Shown in pieces: positions 5,519 through 11,503 of a stretch of 11,503 bases of DNA. The notes beneath the pieces are model-generated. The model did no database searches. It saw only the letters and a program-made list of their open reading frames with translations, and was not told where the DNA came from. The DNA lies in contig JAZLJW010000273.1 in the NCBI GenBank assembly GCA_045597345.1, forward strand, positions 1-11,503, read 5' to 3'. The DNA is from Treponema_I sp045597345 (GTDB taxonomy: Bacteria > Spirochaetota > Spirochaetia > Treponematales > Treponemataceae). A program made the translations under genes and the position numbers. The stretch's first letter is position 1. Each line of letters starts with the position of its first letter.

Positions 5519-6624
5519 TTAAGGAACTCCTGCGCCATGGAACGGGCTTTGGCATCAATGGAAAATACTTCATCGATTGTTTCCGGTTCTTCAATCCAGT
5601 CTGCAGCACAGACACGGGCTGTAAGTTCGCTGATACCGGTAAAACTCAGCTTTCCGGTACGGTAGGCTGCAACGGCAACTTCATTGGCTGCATTAAAGGC
5701 AATGGTATATCCGCCGTTTTTACCGGCACACTCAAATGCCAGACGGAGCATGGGGAATTTGTCCATGTCCGGTTTTTCAAAGGTCAGCGTCAGAGGATTA
5801 TCGGTTGTGCCAAACAGGTCAAGGGGTTCCAGACTGTTGGGATAGAATTCCGGCCAGGACAGTGCCATGATGATGGGGTGCCGCATATCAGGTTTTGAAA
5901 GCTGACCGTACAGCATGCCGTCTTTGGTCCTGATCAGTGAATGAACGATACTCTGGGGATGGACCGTAACCTGTACCTGGTCCGGTGTTACATGAAACAG
6001 ACGGCAGGCTTCAATAACTTCAAGACCTTTATTTGCAAGGGTTGCACTATCGATGGTGATTTTTGCCCCCATATCCCAGGTAGGATGTTTGAGGGCATCT
6101 TCAACGGTAACAGTTTTCAGCTCTTCCATAGTCTTTTTACGGAAGGGACCACCGGAAGCAGTAATGATGATTTTATCAAGAGATTCTTTACCGTAGTGTT
6201 CTATAAGGGTAAATACTGCTGAATGTTCTGAATCTACCGGTAGAATGCGGGATCCGGTTTTTCGGGCAATGGCATAAACTAACGGGGCTGCCATGACGAT
6301 GGTTTCTTTATTTGCCAATGCCAGGTCTATACCTGCTTCCAGAACGCATACTGAAGGAAACAGGCCTGCACTGCCTGCAATACCGTTGACGGCAATGTCA
6401 GCGCCACAGTTGGAAATGAATTGCTTGATTTGCTCACGGTCTGCTTCAGAGGTTAACAGAGTATTGGCACAGTGAAAGGTTTCTGCGGCCTTTGCCAGTG
6501 CGCCGGCATTGGAGTGGGCTGTCAAACCGCATACTTCATATTTATCATTGAATTCTTCAAGAATTGAAAGGGTGCTTGATCCAATGGAACCAGTACACCC
6601 CAGAACTAAAACTCTTTTTTTCAT
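5515..6624 (-). CDS. dxr: 1-deoxy-D-xylulose 5-phosphate reductoisomerase
   Basis: Dxr converts DXP to 2-C-methyl-D-erythritol 4-phosphate with NADPH, the committed step of the MEP isoprenoid pathway, and is the fosmidomycin target. The NADPH-binding loop GCTGSIGSS is at residues 9-17. The active-site segments NKE (105-107), PVDSEHSA with metal ligands (129-136), TASGGPF (155-161), HPTWDMG (180-186), the NKGLE metal site (198-202) and VHPQSIVHS (221-229) are all intact. I start at ATG 6622-6624, giving MKKRVLVLG and 369 residues. An in-frame TTG at 6645 would add seven atypical residues, and its own GGAG is more likely part of the ribosome site, although its 15-base spacing to the ATG is long. 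It supplies isoprenoid precursors used by UppS, encoded two genes upstream. Confidence 0.96.
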   Translation of the reverse strand: MKKRVLVLGCTGSIGSSTLSILEEFNDKYEVCGLTAHSNAGALAKAAETFHCANTLLTSEADREQIKQFISNCGADIAVNGIAGSAGLFPSVCVLEAGIDLALANKETIVMAAPLVYAIARKTGSRILPVDSEHSAVFTLIEHYGKESLDKIIITASGGPFRKKTMEELKTVTVEDALKHPTWDMGAKITIDSATLANKGLEVIEACRLFHVTPDQVQVTVHPQSIVHSLIRTKDGMLYGQLSKPDMRHPIIMALSWPEFYPNSLEPLDLFGTTDNPLTLTFEKPDMDKFPMLRLAFECAGKNGGYTIAFNAANEVAVAAYRTGKLSFTGISELTARVCAADWIEEPETIDEVFSIDAKARSMAQEFLK

Positions 6625-6649
6625 AGCAGTGTCAGATGGCTCCAAAGTA

Positions 6650-7513
6650 TCAGAAGAAAAGCAGGGTTGATATCAGATAGAATACCGGTGCGGTAAACAG
6701 GATTGAATCCACGGAATCCAGCATGCCGCCACGTCCGGGAATTACTTTTCCGGAATCTTTGATGCCGGCAGACCGCTTGAATACCGATTCTACCAGATCA
6801 CCCAGATCTGAAGTCAGTGAACAGATTCCTCCGATAAGAAGCACCTGCCAGAGCTGGAACTGATGATATGCCGGCTGGAACCGCCAGTACAGATATGCTA
6901 CCAGGAGGCAGCTGAAAAATCCGCCCAAAAAGCCTGCAAGACTTTTGTTGGGGCTTGCTTTTACGATACCTTTGGTGGATTTACCGAAAAGAACACCAAA
7001 GAACCATGCCAGGGAATCGTTTCCAAAAACCATAAGGAGCATGAATACCAGGGCAGCCTGTGAGTATTCCCAGACAGTAATGCGGGATAGAAATGACATG
7101 AGCAGACCGCAGTAGAAGACGGTCATGACGGTAGCACTTACCCGTTCCAGTGCCGGTTCAAACAGGTTTTCCGGTTTACGGTCAGCTTCTTTGGGAAATA
7201 CTTCGGCTGAAAGAGAGATAAACAGGGCCAGTACGCCGGTCAGAAGAATGATATTGTTCATCTGTGGCAGCTTCAGCTGCAGACACAGGGCGGTAATAAG
7301 TGGAATGGCAGCTGAAAGGGTTGCGATGAACCAGCGGTTCTGAGTCTGCATTTTCTGAGCCAGCAGATTCTGCATTTCAAGGGCAGCAATAAAGGTTGCA
7401 ACAACCATAACCACATGGAGTGGGAGATGGTCATTCCATTTAATCAGGGTAATGAAAAGTACCAGCGGTAATCCAATGAAGAAAGTTAAAAGTCTTTCAA
7501 CGGTTTTACTCAT
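6650..7513 (-). CDS. cdsA: Phosphatidate cytidylyltransferase (CDP-diacylglycerol synthase)
   Basis: CdsA makes CDP-diacylglycerol from CTP and phosphatidic acid in the inner membrane, feeding phospholipid synthesis. The polytopic 287-residue protein has roughly seven to eight hydrophobic helices. Conserved features are FGNDSLAWFFGVLFGKS, SPNKSLAGFLGG, and the C-terminal signature SDLGDLVESVFKRSAGIKDS followed by GKVIPGRGGMLDSVDS. The signature has Gly-Arg-Gly-Gly and Asp-Ser-Val-Asp where E. coli-like enzymes have Gly-His-Gly-Gly and Asp-Arg-x-Asp; the metal-binding aspartates are kept. I prefer ATG 7511-7513, with AAGGA at eight bases, over the ATG six bases upstream, which sits too close to that site. 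It overlaps uppS by eight bases. Confidence 0.93.
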   Translation of the reverse strand: MSKTVERLLTFFIGLPLVLFITLIKWNDHLPLHVVMVVATFIAALEMQNLLAQKMQTQNRWFIATLSAAIPLITALCLQLKLPQMNNIILLTGVLALFISLSAEVFPKEADRKPENLFEPALERVSATVMTVFYCGLLMSFLSRITVWEYSQAALVFMLLMVFGNDSLAWFFGVLFGKSTKGIVKASPNKSLAGFLGGFFSCLLVAYLYWRFQPAYHQFQLWQVLLIGGICSLTSDLGDLVESVFKRSAGIKDSGKVIPGRGGMLDSVDSILFTAPVFYLISTLLFF

Positions 7514-8225
7514 GTGCATCTTCCTTATTCAGTCCACCGAAACGTCTGGTACGTTTCTGGTATTCTGCGATATGTGCCGTTAATGATTGTTCTGTATAGT
7601 CAGGCCACAGGACATCATCAAAGATAAGCTCAGCATAGGGGCCTTGCCACAGCAGGAAATTGCTGAGGCGTTTTTCGCCGCCTGTTCTGATAATCAGGTC
7701 AGCATCAGGCAGCTGGGGCAGATCAAGAAGTTGTACCAGTCCTTCTTCCGTCAGGTCTGTTGGATTGGTGCATTTTCGGATAGCCCGGACTATTTCATCG
7801 CGGCCACCGTAATTCAATGCGATGACAACGGTAATGGCAGTGTTGTTTTTTGTTGCGTCAACAACCTGGTCAATAGCTTCCAGTAAGTCTGGAGCAAGAC
7901 GGTTTCTGTCTCCCAGATGTAAGACGCGGATATTGTTTTTCTGATAGAAGTTTTTTTCTGTCTGCAGATGGATGCGTAAAAGACCCATCAGATATGAAAC
8001 TTCAGATTCGGGACGTGACCAGTTTTCCGTAGAAAAGGTGTACAGTGTCAGATACTTAATCTGCAGTTTGATAGCTGCAAGAATTGCGGTACGTGCCGCT
8101 TCTACACCGGCCTTATGACCACTTGTTCGGGGTAATTTGCGCTGTTTTGCCCAGCGGCCGTTACCATCCATGATGATTCCAACATGTGCAGGTACGGCTG
8201 CCGGATTTATAGAAAATTCAGGCAT
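7506..8225 (-). CDS. uppS: Undecaprenyl diphosphate synthase (cis-prenyltransferase)
   Basis: UppS adds isopentenyl units in cis to farnesyl diphosphate, forming the C55 lipid carrier for peptidoglycan and other envelope polymers. The opening motif HVGIIMDGNGRWAKQR holds the catalytic Asp20. Next come GHKAG (36-40), LYTFSTENWSRP (61-72), ALNYGGRDEI (136-145), and the IPP-binding block LIIRTGGEKRLSNFLLWQ (177-194) with the later acidic Glu199. The more usual form of that block is RTSGEQRLSN, so Gly and Lys here are mild variants. The 239-residue length is typical. It begins eight bases after the frr stop with GAAGG upstream and overlaps cdsA downstream, so the genes are probably translationally coupled. 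Confidence 0.96.
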   Translation of the reverse strand: MPEFSINPAAVPAHVGIIMDGNGRWAKQRKLPRTSGHKAGVEAARTAILAAIKLQIKYLTLYTFSTENWSRPESEVSYLMGLLRIHLQTEKNFYQKNNIRVLHLGDRNRLAPDLLEAIDQVVDATKNNTAITVVIALNYGGRDEIVRAIRKCTNPTDLTEEGLVQLLDLPQLPDADLIIRTGGEKRLSNFLLWQGPYAELIFDDVLWPDYTEQSLTAHIAEYQKRTRRFGGLNKEDAHE

Positions 8226-8233
8226 CAGCTGAA

Positions 8234-8788
8234 TCAGCCTTCCATGATTTCTTTTTCTTTTTCTTCAAGAATCTTGTTGATTTCCTGAATATAAGAATCA
8301 GTAGCTTTCTGGAGAGCTTCTTCTGCGGTTTTCAGTCCGTCTTCAGTCAGCTCCCCATCTTTCTGCAGTTTTTTCAGTTCGTCGTTACCATCACGACGGA
8401 TATTGCGGATAGCTACACGACTGTTTTCTGCAGTATTTTTAGCCTGTTTGCAGAGTTCCTTACGGCGGTCTGCAGTTAACGGTGGAATAGAAATGCGGAT
8501 AACTTTACCATCGTTTGAAGGATTAAGACCAAGATCTGCTGCCAGAATACCTTTTTCGATTTCTTTAATCAGTGATTTATCCCATGGCTGGATTACAACC
8601 ATACGGGCTTCAGGGATAGAGATGGTTGCTACCTGGCTTAAAGGTGATTTATCACCGTAGTAATCAACACGTACTCTGTCGAACAGGGAGGTTGAAGCGC
8701 GACCGGTTCTGATGGCACTGAATTCATTTTTCAATGATTCAATGCTTTTTTTCATTCTTTCTACGCATGCTTCCTGAGTGTCTGCCAT
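8234..8788 (-). CDS. frr: Ribosome recycling factor
   Basis: RRF with EF-G splits the post-termination ribosome. The 184-residue product has the expected length. Domain I helices appear at the N-terminus (ERMKKSIESLKNEFSAIRTGRAS) and C-terminus, and the domain II stretch runs YYGDKSPLSQVATISIPEAR then VIQPWDKSLIKEIEKGI. The conserved IRISIPPLTADRRKEL and the basic RVAIRNIRRDGND are present. The ATG at 8786-8788 has AAGGAG eight to nine bases upstream. It follows a terminator that separates it from tsf, so it either has its own promoter or depends on read-through; only 23 bases lie between the terminator T run and the start codon. Confidence 0.97.
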   Translation of the reverse strand: MADTQEACVERMKKSIESLKNEFSAIRTGRASTSLFDRVRVDYYGDKSPLSQVATISIPEARMVVIQPWDKSLIKEIEKGILAADLGLNPSNDGKVIRISIPPLTADRRKELCKQAKNTAENSRVAIRNIRRDGNDELKKLQKDGELTEDGLKTAEEALQKATDSYIQEINKILEEKEKEIMEG

Positions 8789-8811
8789 TTGAAAACTCCT
8801 TATATACTTCT

Positions 8812-8849
8812 AAAAAAAAAGGCTGTCTTCAGTATACTGCATGACAGCC
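8812..8849 (-). terminator. Rho-independent terminator after rpsB-tsf
   Basis: On the minus strand GGCTGTC (8849-8843) pairs with GACAGCC (8827-8821), with an inner CAGT/ACTG pairing, and is followed by nine T residues (8820-8812). It lies about 40 bases after the tsf stop and in the correct direction. As frr begins only 23 bases beyond it on the same strand, it probably attenuates rather than isolates frr. Confidence 0.85.
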
Positions 8850-8856
8850 TTTTTGT

Positions 8857-8881
8857 GGAACTTAAAATTACATTAAGTTCC
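8857..8881 (-). other. AT-rich hairpin between the tsf stop and the terminator
   Basis: GGAACTTAA (8857-8865) and TTAAGTTCC (8873-8881) form a perfect 9-bp stem with a 7-base loop, starting seven bases after the tsf stop codon. It has no T run on the minus strand, so it is not itself an intrinsic terminator. It might stabilise the 3' end of the rpsB-tsf transcript. Confidence 0.6.
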
Positions 8882-8888
8882 GCTAAAA

Positions 8889-9734
8889 TTATGCACCAAG
8901 AATGAAAGTGGTAACTGATTTCAGGTTCAGTTTGCAACCAGCGGTTTTGCCAACTTCTTCCATTTTTTTAGCAACAGATACTTTGTCGTCTTTAACGAAA
9001 GGCTGGTCAAGGAAACAGATATCAGCAAGGTGTTTGTTGATTTTTCCGTTCAGGATGCCCTGTTTTACATTTTCTGGTTTAGAAGCAACTTTTTCGTCGT
9101 TGTTCATCTGAGCCAGGAAAACTTCTTTCTGTTCATTGATGTAAGCTTCGCTTACGTCTTCGCGGCGAACGAAAGCAGGGGTGAAAGCTGCAACGTGCAG
9201 ACAGCAGTCATAAGCAAATGCTTTAACATCTGCATTGTCAACTGCACCGTCAGTTTCAATCAGTGTCATAACACCGGTTTTTCCATCTGAGTGAATGTAT
9301 TTTGCGAATACGCAGTCAGCTGGAACATCAATTGCAACCAGGCGGCGTACGCTCATGTTTTCACGGATTTCAGTAGCTAGGTCGAGCATCATGTTAGACA
9401 GAGCTTCATTTACTTCGGTATAACCTTTAGCCAGAGCTTCTGCACAGATTGCTTCACCAAGAGCGATGAATTTTTCGTTTTTAGCTACGAAGTCGGTTTC
9501 ACAGGTCAGTTCAGCCATAACAGCCTTTCCGCCTTCCTGTTTTACGAATACGCGACCTTCTTTAGTTGCACGTTCTGCACGTTTTGCAACTGCAGCCAGA
9601 CCTTTTTCTTTCAGCAGTTTTGCTGCTGCTTCTGCATCGCCGTTGCATTCTACCAGTGCTTTTTTGCATTCCATCATACCAGCGCCGGTAGCTTCGCGGA
9701 GAGCTTTTACTTCTGCGGCTTTAATTTCTGCCAT
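8889..9734 (-). CDS. tsf: Translation elongation factor Ts
   Basis: EF-Ts is the guanine nucleotide exchange factor for EF-Tu. The N-terminal UBA-like domain reads VKALREATGAGMMECKKAL then GDAEAAAKLLKEKGLA (about 9-47). The conserved CETDFVAKNEKF (about 78-89) is the EF-Tu-contacting Thr-Asp-Phe-Val segment. A dimerisation/core region follows, and the C-terminus has the usual short helical module. The 281-residue length is close to the E. coli protein (283). The ATG at 9732-9734 has AAGGG upstream, a weaker ribosome site than its neighbours. It lies 11 bases after rpsB, the near-universal rpsB-tsf pair, and ends at a hairpin and terminator. Confidence 0.97.
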   Translation of the reverse strand: MAEIKAAEVKALREATGAGMMECKKALVECNGDAEAAAKLLKEKGLAAVAKRAERATKEGRVFVKQEGGKAVMAELTCETDFVAKNEKFIALGEAICAEALAKGYTEVNEALSNMMLDLATEIRENMSVRRLVAIDVPADCVFAKYIHSDGKTGVMTLIETDGAVDNADVKAFAYDCCLHVAAFTPAFVRREDVSEAYINEQKEVFLAQMNNDEKVASKPENVKQGILNGKINKHLADICFLDQPFVKDDKVSVAKKMEEVGKTAGCKLNLKSVTTFILGA

Positions 9735-9745
9735 TGTAGTATCCC

Positions 9746-10606
9746 TTATTTGTAGAGTTTGTCTTCATCAACCAGGTCATCATCGTCAGAAGATTCTTCT
9801 TCTTTTGGCTCGGTTGGGGTGTAGTTGCTGTAATCAACGATTTCTTCATCTTTGTCTTTCAGCGATGCATCGCCCATTACTTCGTCATCTTCGTCCTGGA
9901 GACCTTCGATGATTTTCAGACCGGTTTCATTGTCAGCTTCAATTACTGCATTTGCAATGATTGAGGTGAACAGGCTGATAGCGCGGATAGCGTCATCGTT
10001 ACCGGGGATAGGATAGTCGATTCCTTCCGGGTTACAGTTGGTATCTACTACTGCAACAATCGGGATACCCATGCGGCGTGCTTCTGCTACTGCAATAGCT
10101 TCTTTGTGGGTGTCAATAATGAATACGATGCCAGGCAGCTCTTTCATTTCCTTGATACCACCAAGGTTTTTCTCGAGTTTTGCCTTTTCTTTCTGCATCT
10201 GGGCAATTTCTTTTTTGGTGAGGTTTTCGTAAGTACCATCTACTTCCATTTTCTCAAGTTTCTTGAGGCGGAGAAGTGATTTTTTGATGGTAGAGAAGTT
10301 GGTAAGCATACCGCCAAGCCAGCGGGTGTTTACATAATACATGCCACAGCGTTCTGCTTCTTTAGCAATGGCCTGCTGAGCCTGTTTTTTTGTACCTACG
10401 AACAGTACGGTTTTACCTGCAGCTGCTACTTTGCGAACAGCATCGTAAGCGTCTTTGATAGCTACGATAGTTTTCTGCAGATCGATAATGTGAATCCCGT
10501 TGCGTTCTGCGAAGATGTATTTCTTCATGCGGGGATCCCAGCGCTTAACCTGGTGACCGAAGTGTACACCTGATTCAAGCAGACTTTTCATGGTTACAAC
10601 TGCCAT
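9746..10606 (-). CDS. rpsB: 30S ribosomal protein S2
   Basis: S2 binds late to the small subunit between head and body and is required for S1 attachment. The opening MKSLLESGVHFGHQVKRWDPRM, then YIFAERNGIHIIDLQKT, FVGTKKQAQ, YYVNTRWLGGMLTNF and PGIVFIIDTHKEAIAVAEA are diagnostic. I start at ATG 10604-10606 (MAVVTMK); it has AAGGAG well placed, while an in-frame ATG 15 bases upstream overlaps that site. At 286 residues it exceeds the usual 240-260 because of an acidic tail of about 45 residues rich in Asp and Glu, ending KLYK. It is cotranscribed with tsf and preceded by a long structured leader. Confidence 0.97.
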   Translation of the reverse strand: MAVVTMKSLLESGVHFGHQVKRWDPRMKKYIFAERNGIHIIDLQKTIVAIKDAYDAVRKVAAAGKTVLFVGTKKQAQQAIAKEAERCGMYYVNTRWLGGMLTNFSTIKKSLLRLKKLEKMEVDGTYENLTKKEIAQMQKEKAKLEKNLGGIKEMKELPGIVFIIDTHKEAIAVAEARRMGIPIVAVVDTNCNPEGIDYPIPGNDDAIRAISLFTSIIANAVIEADNETGLKIIEGLQDEDDEVMGDASLKDKDEEIVDYSNYTPTEPKEEESSDDDDLVDEDKLYK

Positions 10607-10622
10607 GAGTTTCTCCTTCATC

Positions 10623-10674
10623 GAAAGACATTTTAATAACGGCTGGTACGATTGTACGCAGTCCGCTGTCTTTC
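10623..10674 (-). promoter_or_regulatory. Long structured hairpin in the rpsB 5' leader, candidate autoregulatory element
   Basis: On the minus strand GAAAGACA (10674-10667) is perfectly complementary to TGTCTTTC (10630-10623). Inside, GCGG pairs with CCGT, CTG with CAG, and GTAC with GTAC around an AATC loop, with single bulged A and C bases and an asymmetric ATTAAAAT internal loop. The base of the stem ends about five bases before the rpsB Shine-Dalgarno sequence. S2 represses its own operon through the rpsB leader in E. coli, and rpsB leader motifs are known in other bacteria. Whether this one binds S2 is inference. Confidence 0.5.
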
Positions 10675-10702
10675 ACCTGACTCTTTTTCACGATAGCGGT
10701 AA

Positions 10703-10776
10703 GTAAGCTCGGAGGGCTTACGTCGCATACGGAAGATATTGAGTAAGCTATGCTTACTTATGAGGCTACGCCTCAT
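10703..10776. repeat. Array of three short hairpins between maf and rpsB
   Basis: Three perfect inverted repeats occur: GTAAGC-7 bases-GCTTAC (10703-10721), AGTAAGC-TAT-GCTTACT (10742-10758) and ATGAGGC-TAC-GCCTCAT (10760-10776). The first two share the GTAAGC/GCTTAC core. The third reads GCGTAGC on the minus strand, a GNA-triloop mini-hairpin, and overlaps the first base of the maf TAA stop. None has a T run, so none is a standard terminator. The rest of this 154-base gap holds the rpsB leader; I find no convincing promoter in it. Confidence 0.6.
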
Positions 10777-11378
10777 TACTGCATAGAATCCAAAACCGGA
10801 TAATGCAGTTGATTGAGTATGTCATAAAGTTCAGAAATAGGCAAGCCTATAATACCGCTGTAGCTGCCGCTGATTGAAGAAACAAAACGGGAAAAGGATT
10901 CCTGAATCCGGTAGGCGCCAGCTACTCCCTGCCATTCACCGGTGTTAAGATACCAGTCAATTTCTTCTGCGGTTAAGGGTTTTATTGTTACTGTGCTTGT
11001 AACGCTCTGAGATATCATCTGGTTGTTATTTCTGTCAAGTACTGCAATTCCTGTTATTACCTGGTGAGTATTTCCTGATAACAATTGCAGATATGTTTTT
11101 GCCTGCTCACGGTTTGCAGGTTTCCCAATGCAAGTGTCGTTGAAGATTATTGCTGTATCTGCACCTAGAATGAAATGCTCTTCTGTGGTTTCGCCCAGTG
11201 TTTCTGCAAGAGCTGAAACTTTGCCCCGGGCAAAGTACTCAGGTACACAATGGGCTGCCATATGATCCGGCTGAATTTCTTTAAATGAAGAAGGGCAGAT
11301 AGTAAAGGGTAGGTGCAGCTGGGTGAGAATGTCTTTGCGTCTTGGGGAATTTGATGCAAGAAGTATTGTTTTGTTCAT
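10776..11378 (-). CDS. maf: Maf-family nucleotide pyrophosphatase
   Basis: Maf proteins hydrolyse non-canonical or selected nucleoside triphosphates to monophosphate and pyrophosphate, a house-cleaning role also linked to septum inhibition. SNSPRRKDIL at residues 9-18 is the signature. GADTAIIFNDTCIGKP at 72-87 contains the catalytic Asp, and AGAYRIQE then SGSYSGIIGLPI form the C-terminal conserved part. The 200-residue length is normal. I start at ATG 11376-11378 (MNKTILLASN) with a modest AGG ribosome site; an upstream in-frame TTG at 11402 lies in the divergent promoter and is unlikely. The motif set fits the dTTP/UTP (YhdE) branch better than the YceF branch, a tentative subfamily call. 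It faces away from the tRNA gene. Confidence 0.93.
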   Translation of the reverse strand: MNKTILLASNSPRRKDILTQLHLPFTICPSSFKEIQPDHMAAHCVPEYFARGKVSALAETLGETTEEHFILGADTAIIFNDTCIGKPANREQAKTYLQLLSGNTHQVITGIAVLDRNNNQMISQSVTSTVTIKPLTAEEIDWYLNTGEWQGVAGAYRIQESFSRFVSSISGSYSGIIGLPISELYDILNQLHYPVLDSMQ

Positions 11379-11395
11379 AAGGGACCTGTAGTTTG

Positions 11396-11424
11396 TTGAC
11401 AAAAGAGAGTAATCTTACTATGCT
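11396..11424 (+). promoter_or_regulatory. Sigma-70 promoter for tRNA-Arg
   Basis: TTGACA (11396-11401) is a perfect -35 and TATGCT (11419-11424) matches the -10 at four of six positions, with the optimal 17-base spacer. The expected start, near 11430, lies about five bases before the mature tRNA. Confidence 0.85.
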
Positions 11425-11434
11425 CAAATATATT

Positions 11435-11503
11435 GAGAGATTAGCTCATTTGGATAGAGCGTCGCCCTCCGGAGGCGAAGGTGGCAGGTTCGAATCCTGT
11501 ATC
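11435..11503 (+). tRNA. tRNA-Arg, anticodon CCG (3' end cut by the window)
   Basis: The cloverleaf is clear. The 5' acceptor strand is GAGAGAT (11435-11441), followed by TA, then the D arm GCTC...GAGC (11444-11460). The anticodon stem TCGCC/GGCGA (11462-11478) closes the loop CTCCGGA, with anticodon CCG at 11469-11471 reading CGG. A five-base variable loop and the T arm GCAGG-TTCGAAT-CCTGT (11484-11500) follow. The last three bases, ATC, begin the 3' acceptor strand and pair with GAT. About five more acceptor bases and any CCA lie outside the window. Confidence 0.95.

Noticed and set aside
5512..5898. Plus-strand reading frame of 128 codons opposite dxr
   Set aside because: It is fully antisense to a strongly conserved gene and its translation resembles no family; similar plus-strand frames throughout are shadows of minus-strand genes.
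6625..6645. Longer dxr starting at TTG 6643-6645
   Set aside because: It adds seven residues unlike the family and has no ribosome site of its own; the GGAG just after it more likely serves the ATG at 6622-6624.
10607..10621. rpsB start at ATG 10619-10621
   Set aside because: This ATG is fused to the AAGGAG that serves the next ATG, which gives the normal S2 N-terminus.
10651..10656. TACAAT as the -10 box of the rpsB promoter
   Set aside because: No acceptable -35 occurs 16-18 bases upstream, and starting there would destroy the well-formed leader stem.
10777..10809. ACTGCAT/ATGCAGT inverted repeat at the 3' end of maf
   Set aside because: It is seven bases, mostly inside coding sequence, with no conserved context; chance is likely.
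11379..11402. maf start at TTG 11400-11402
   Set aside because: It lies on the divergent tRNA promoter -35 box, and Maf proteins begin just before the SNSPRR motif.
11423..11437. CTCAA-ATATA-TTGAG hairpin overlapping the tRNA 5' end
   Set aside because: It is a short stem spanning the promoter -10 and the tRNA leader, removed by RNase P; probably incidental.

Overview
This window looks like a chromosomal segment of a spirochaete of the Treponema type with moderate-to-low GC. The order rpsB-tsf-frr-uppS-cdsA-dxr-rseP-(beta-propeller protein) is, as I recall, the order of the T. pallidum TP0606 to TP0599 block, and rpsF-ssb-rpsR-rplI matches its TP0063 to TP0060 block. The genus is inferred from remembered synteny and protein character; no search was run.

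Layout from the left end: positions 1-71 hold the right end of an IS3-family insertion sequence that continues outside the window, with the last 12 codons of its transposase and a terminal repeat. Positions 82-206 carry a dense nest of inverted repeats, including a cloverleaf-like palindromic element and two mutually exclusive hairpins. A strong intrinsic terminator (223-270) ends the minus-strand operon rpsF-ssb-rpsR-rplI (2113 down to 296). Upstream of it is a minus-strand run: tsf and rpsB (10606 to 8889), a terminator with a second hairpin (8812-8881), then frr-uppS-cdsA-dxr-rseP and a secreted or periplasmic beta-propeller protein (8788 to 2218). Genes from uppS to rseP are tightly packed, with overlaps of 4 and 8 bases. 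A maf gene lies upstream of rpsB on the same strand, separated by a 154-base gap full of short hairpins. At the right edge a tRNA-Arg(CCG) starts on the plus strand behind a near-consensus sigma-70 promoter and is cut by the window end.

Functionally the segment joins translation (S2, EF-Ts, ribosome recycling factor, S6, S18, L9, tRNA-Arg) with envelope biogenesis: undecaprenyl diphosphate synthase, CDP-diacylglycerol synthase, DXP reductoisomerase feeding isoprenoid precursors, and the site-2 intramembrane protease RseP. SSB serves replication and repair. Maf removes non-canonical or excess nucleotides.

The coding content is ordinary housekeeping. The less explained material is between genes: the composite palindromic element beside the IS end, a long structured rpsB 5' leader, alternative pairings in front of rplI, and the uncharacterised beta-propeller protein placed directly after rseP. 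I see no CRISPR array, prophage, toxin-antitoxin pair or defence system.
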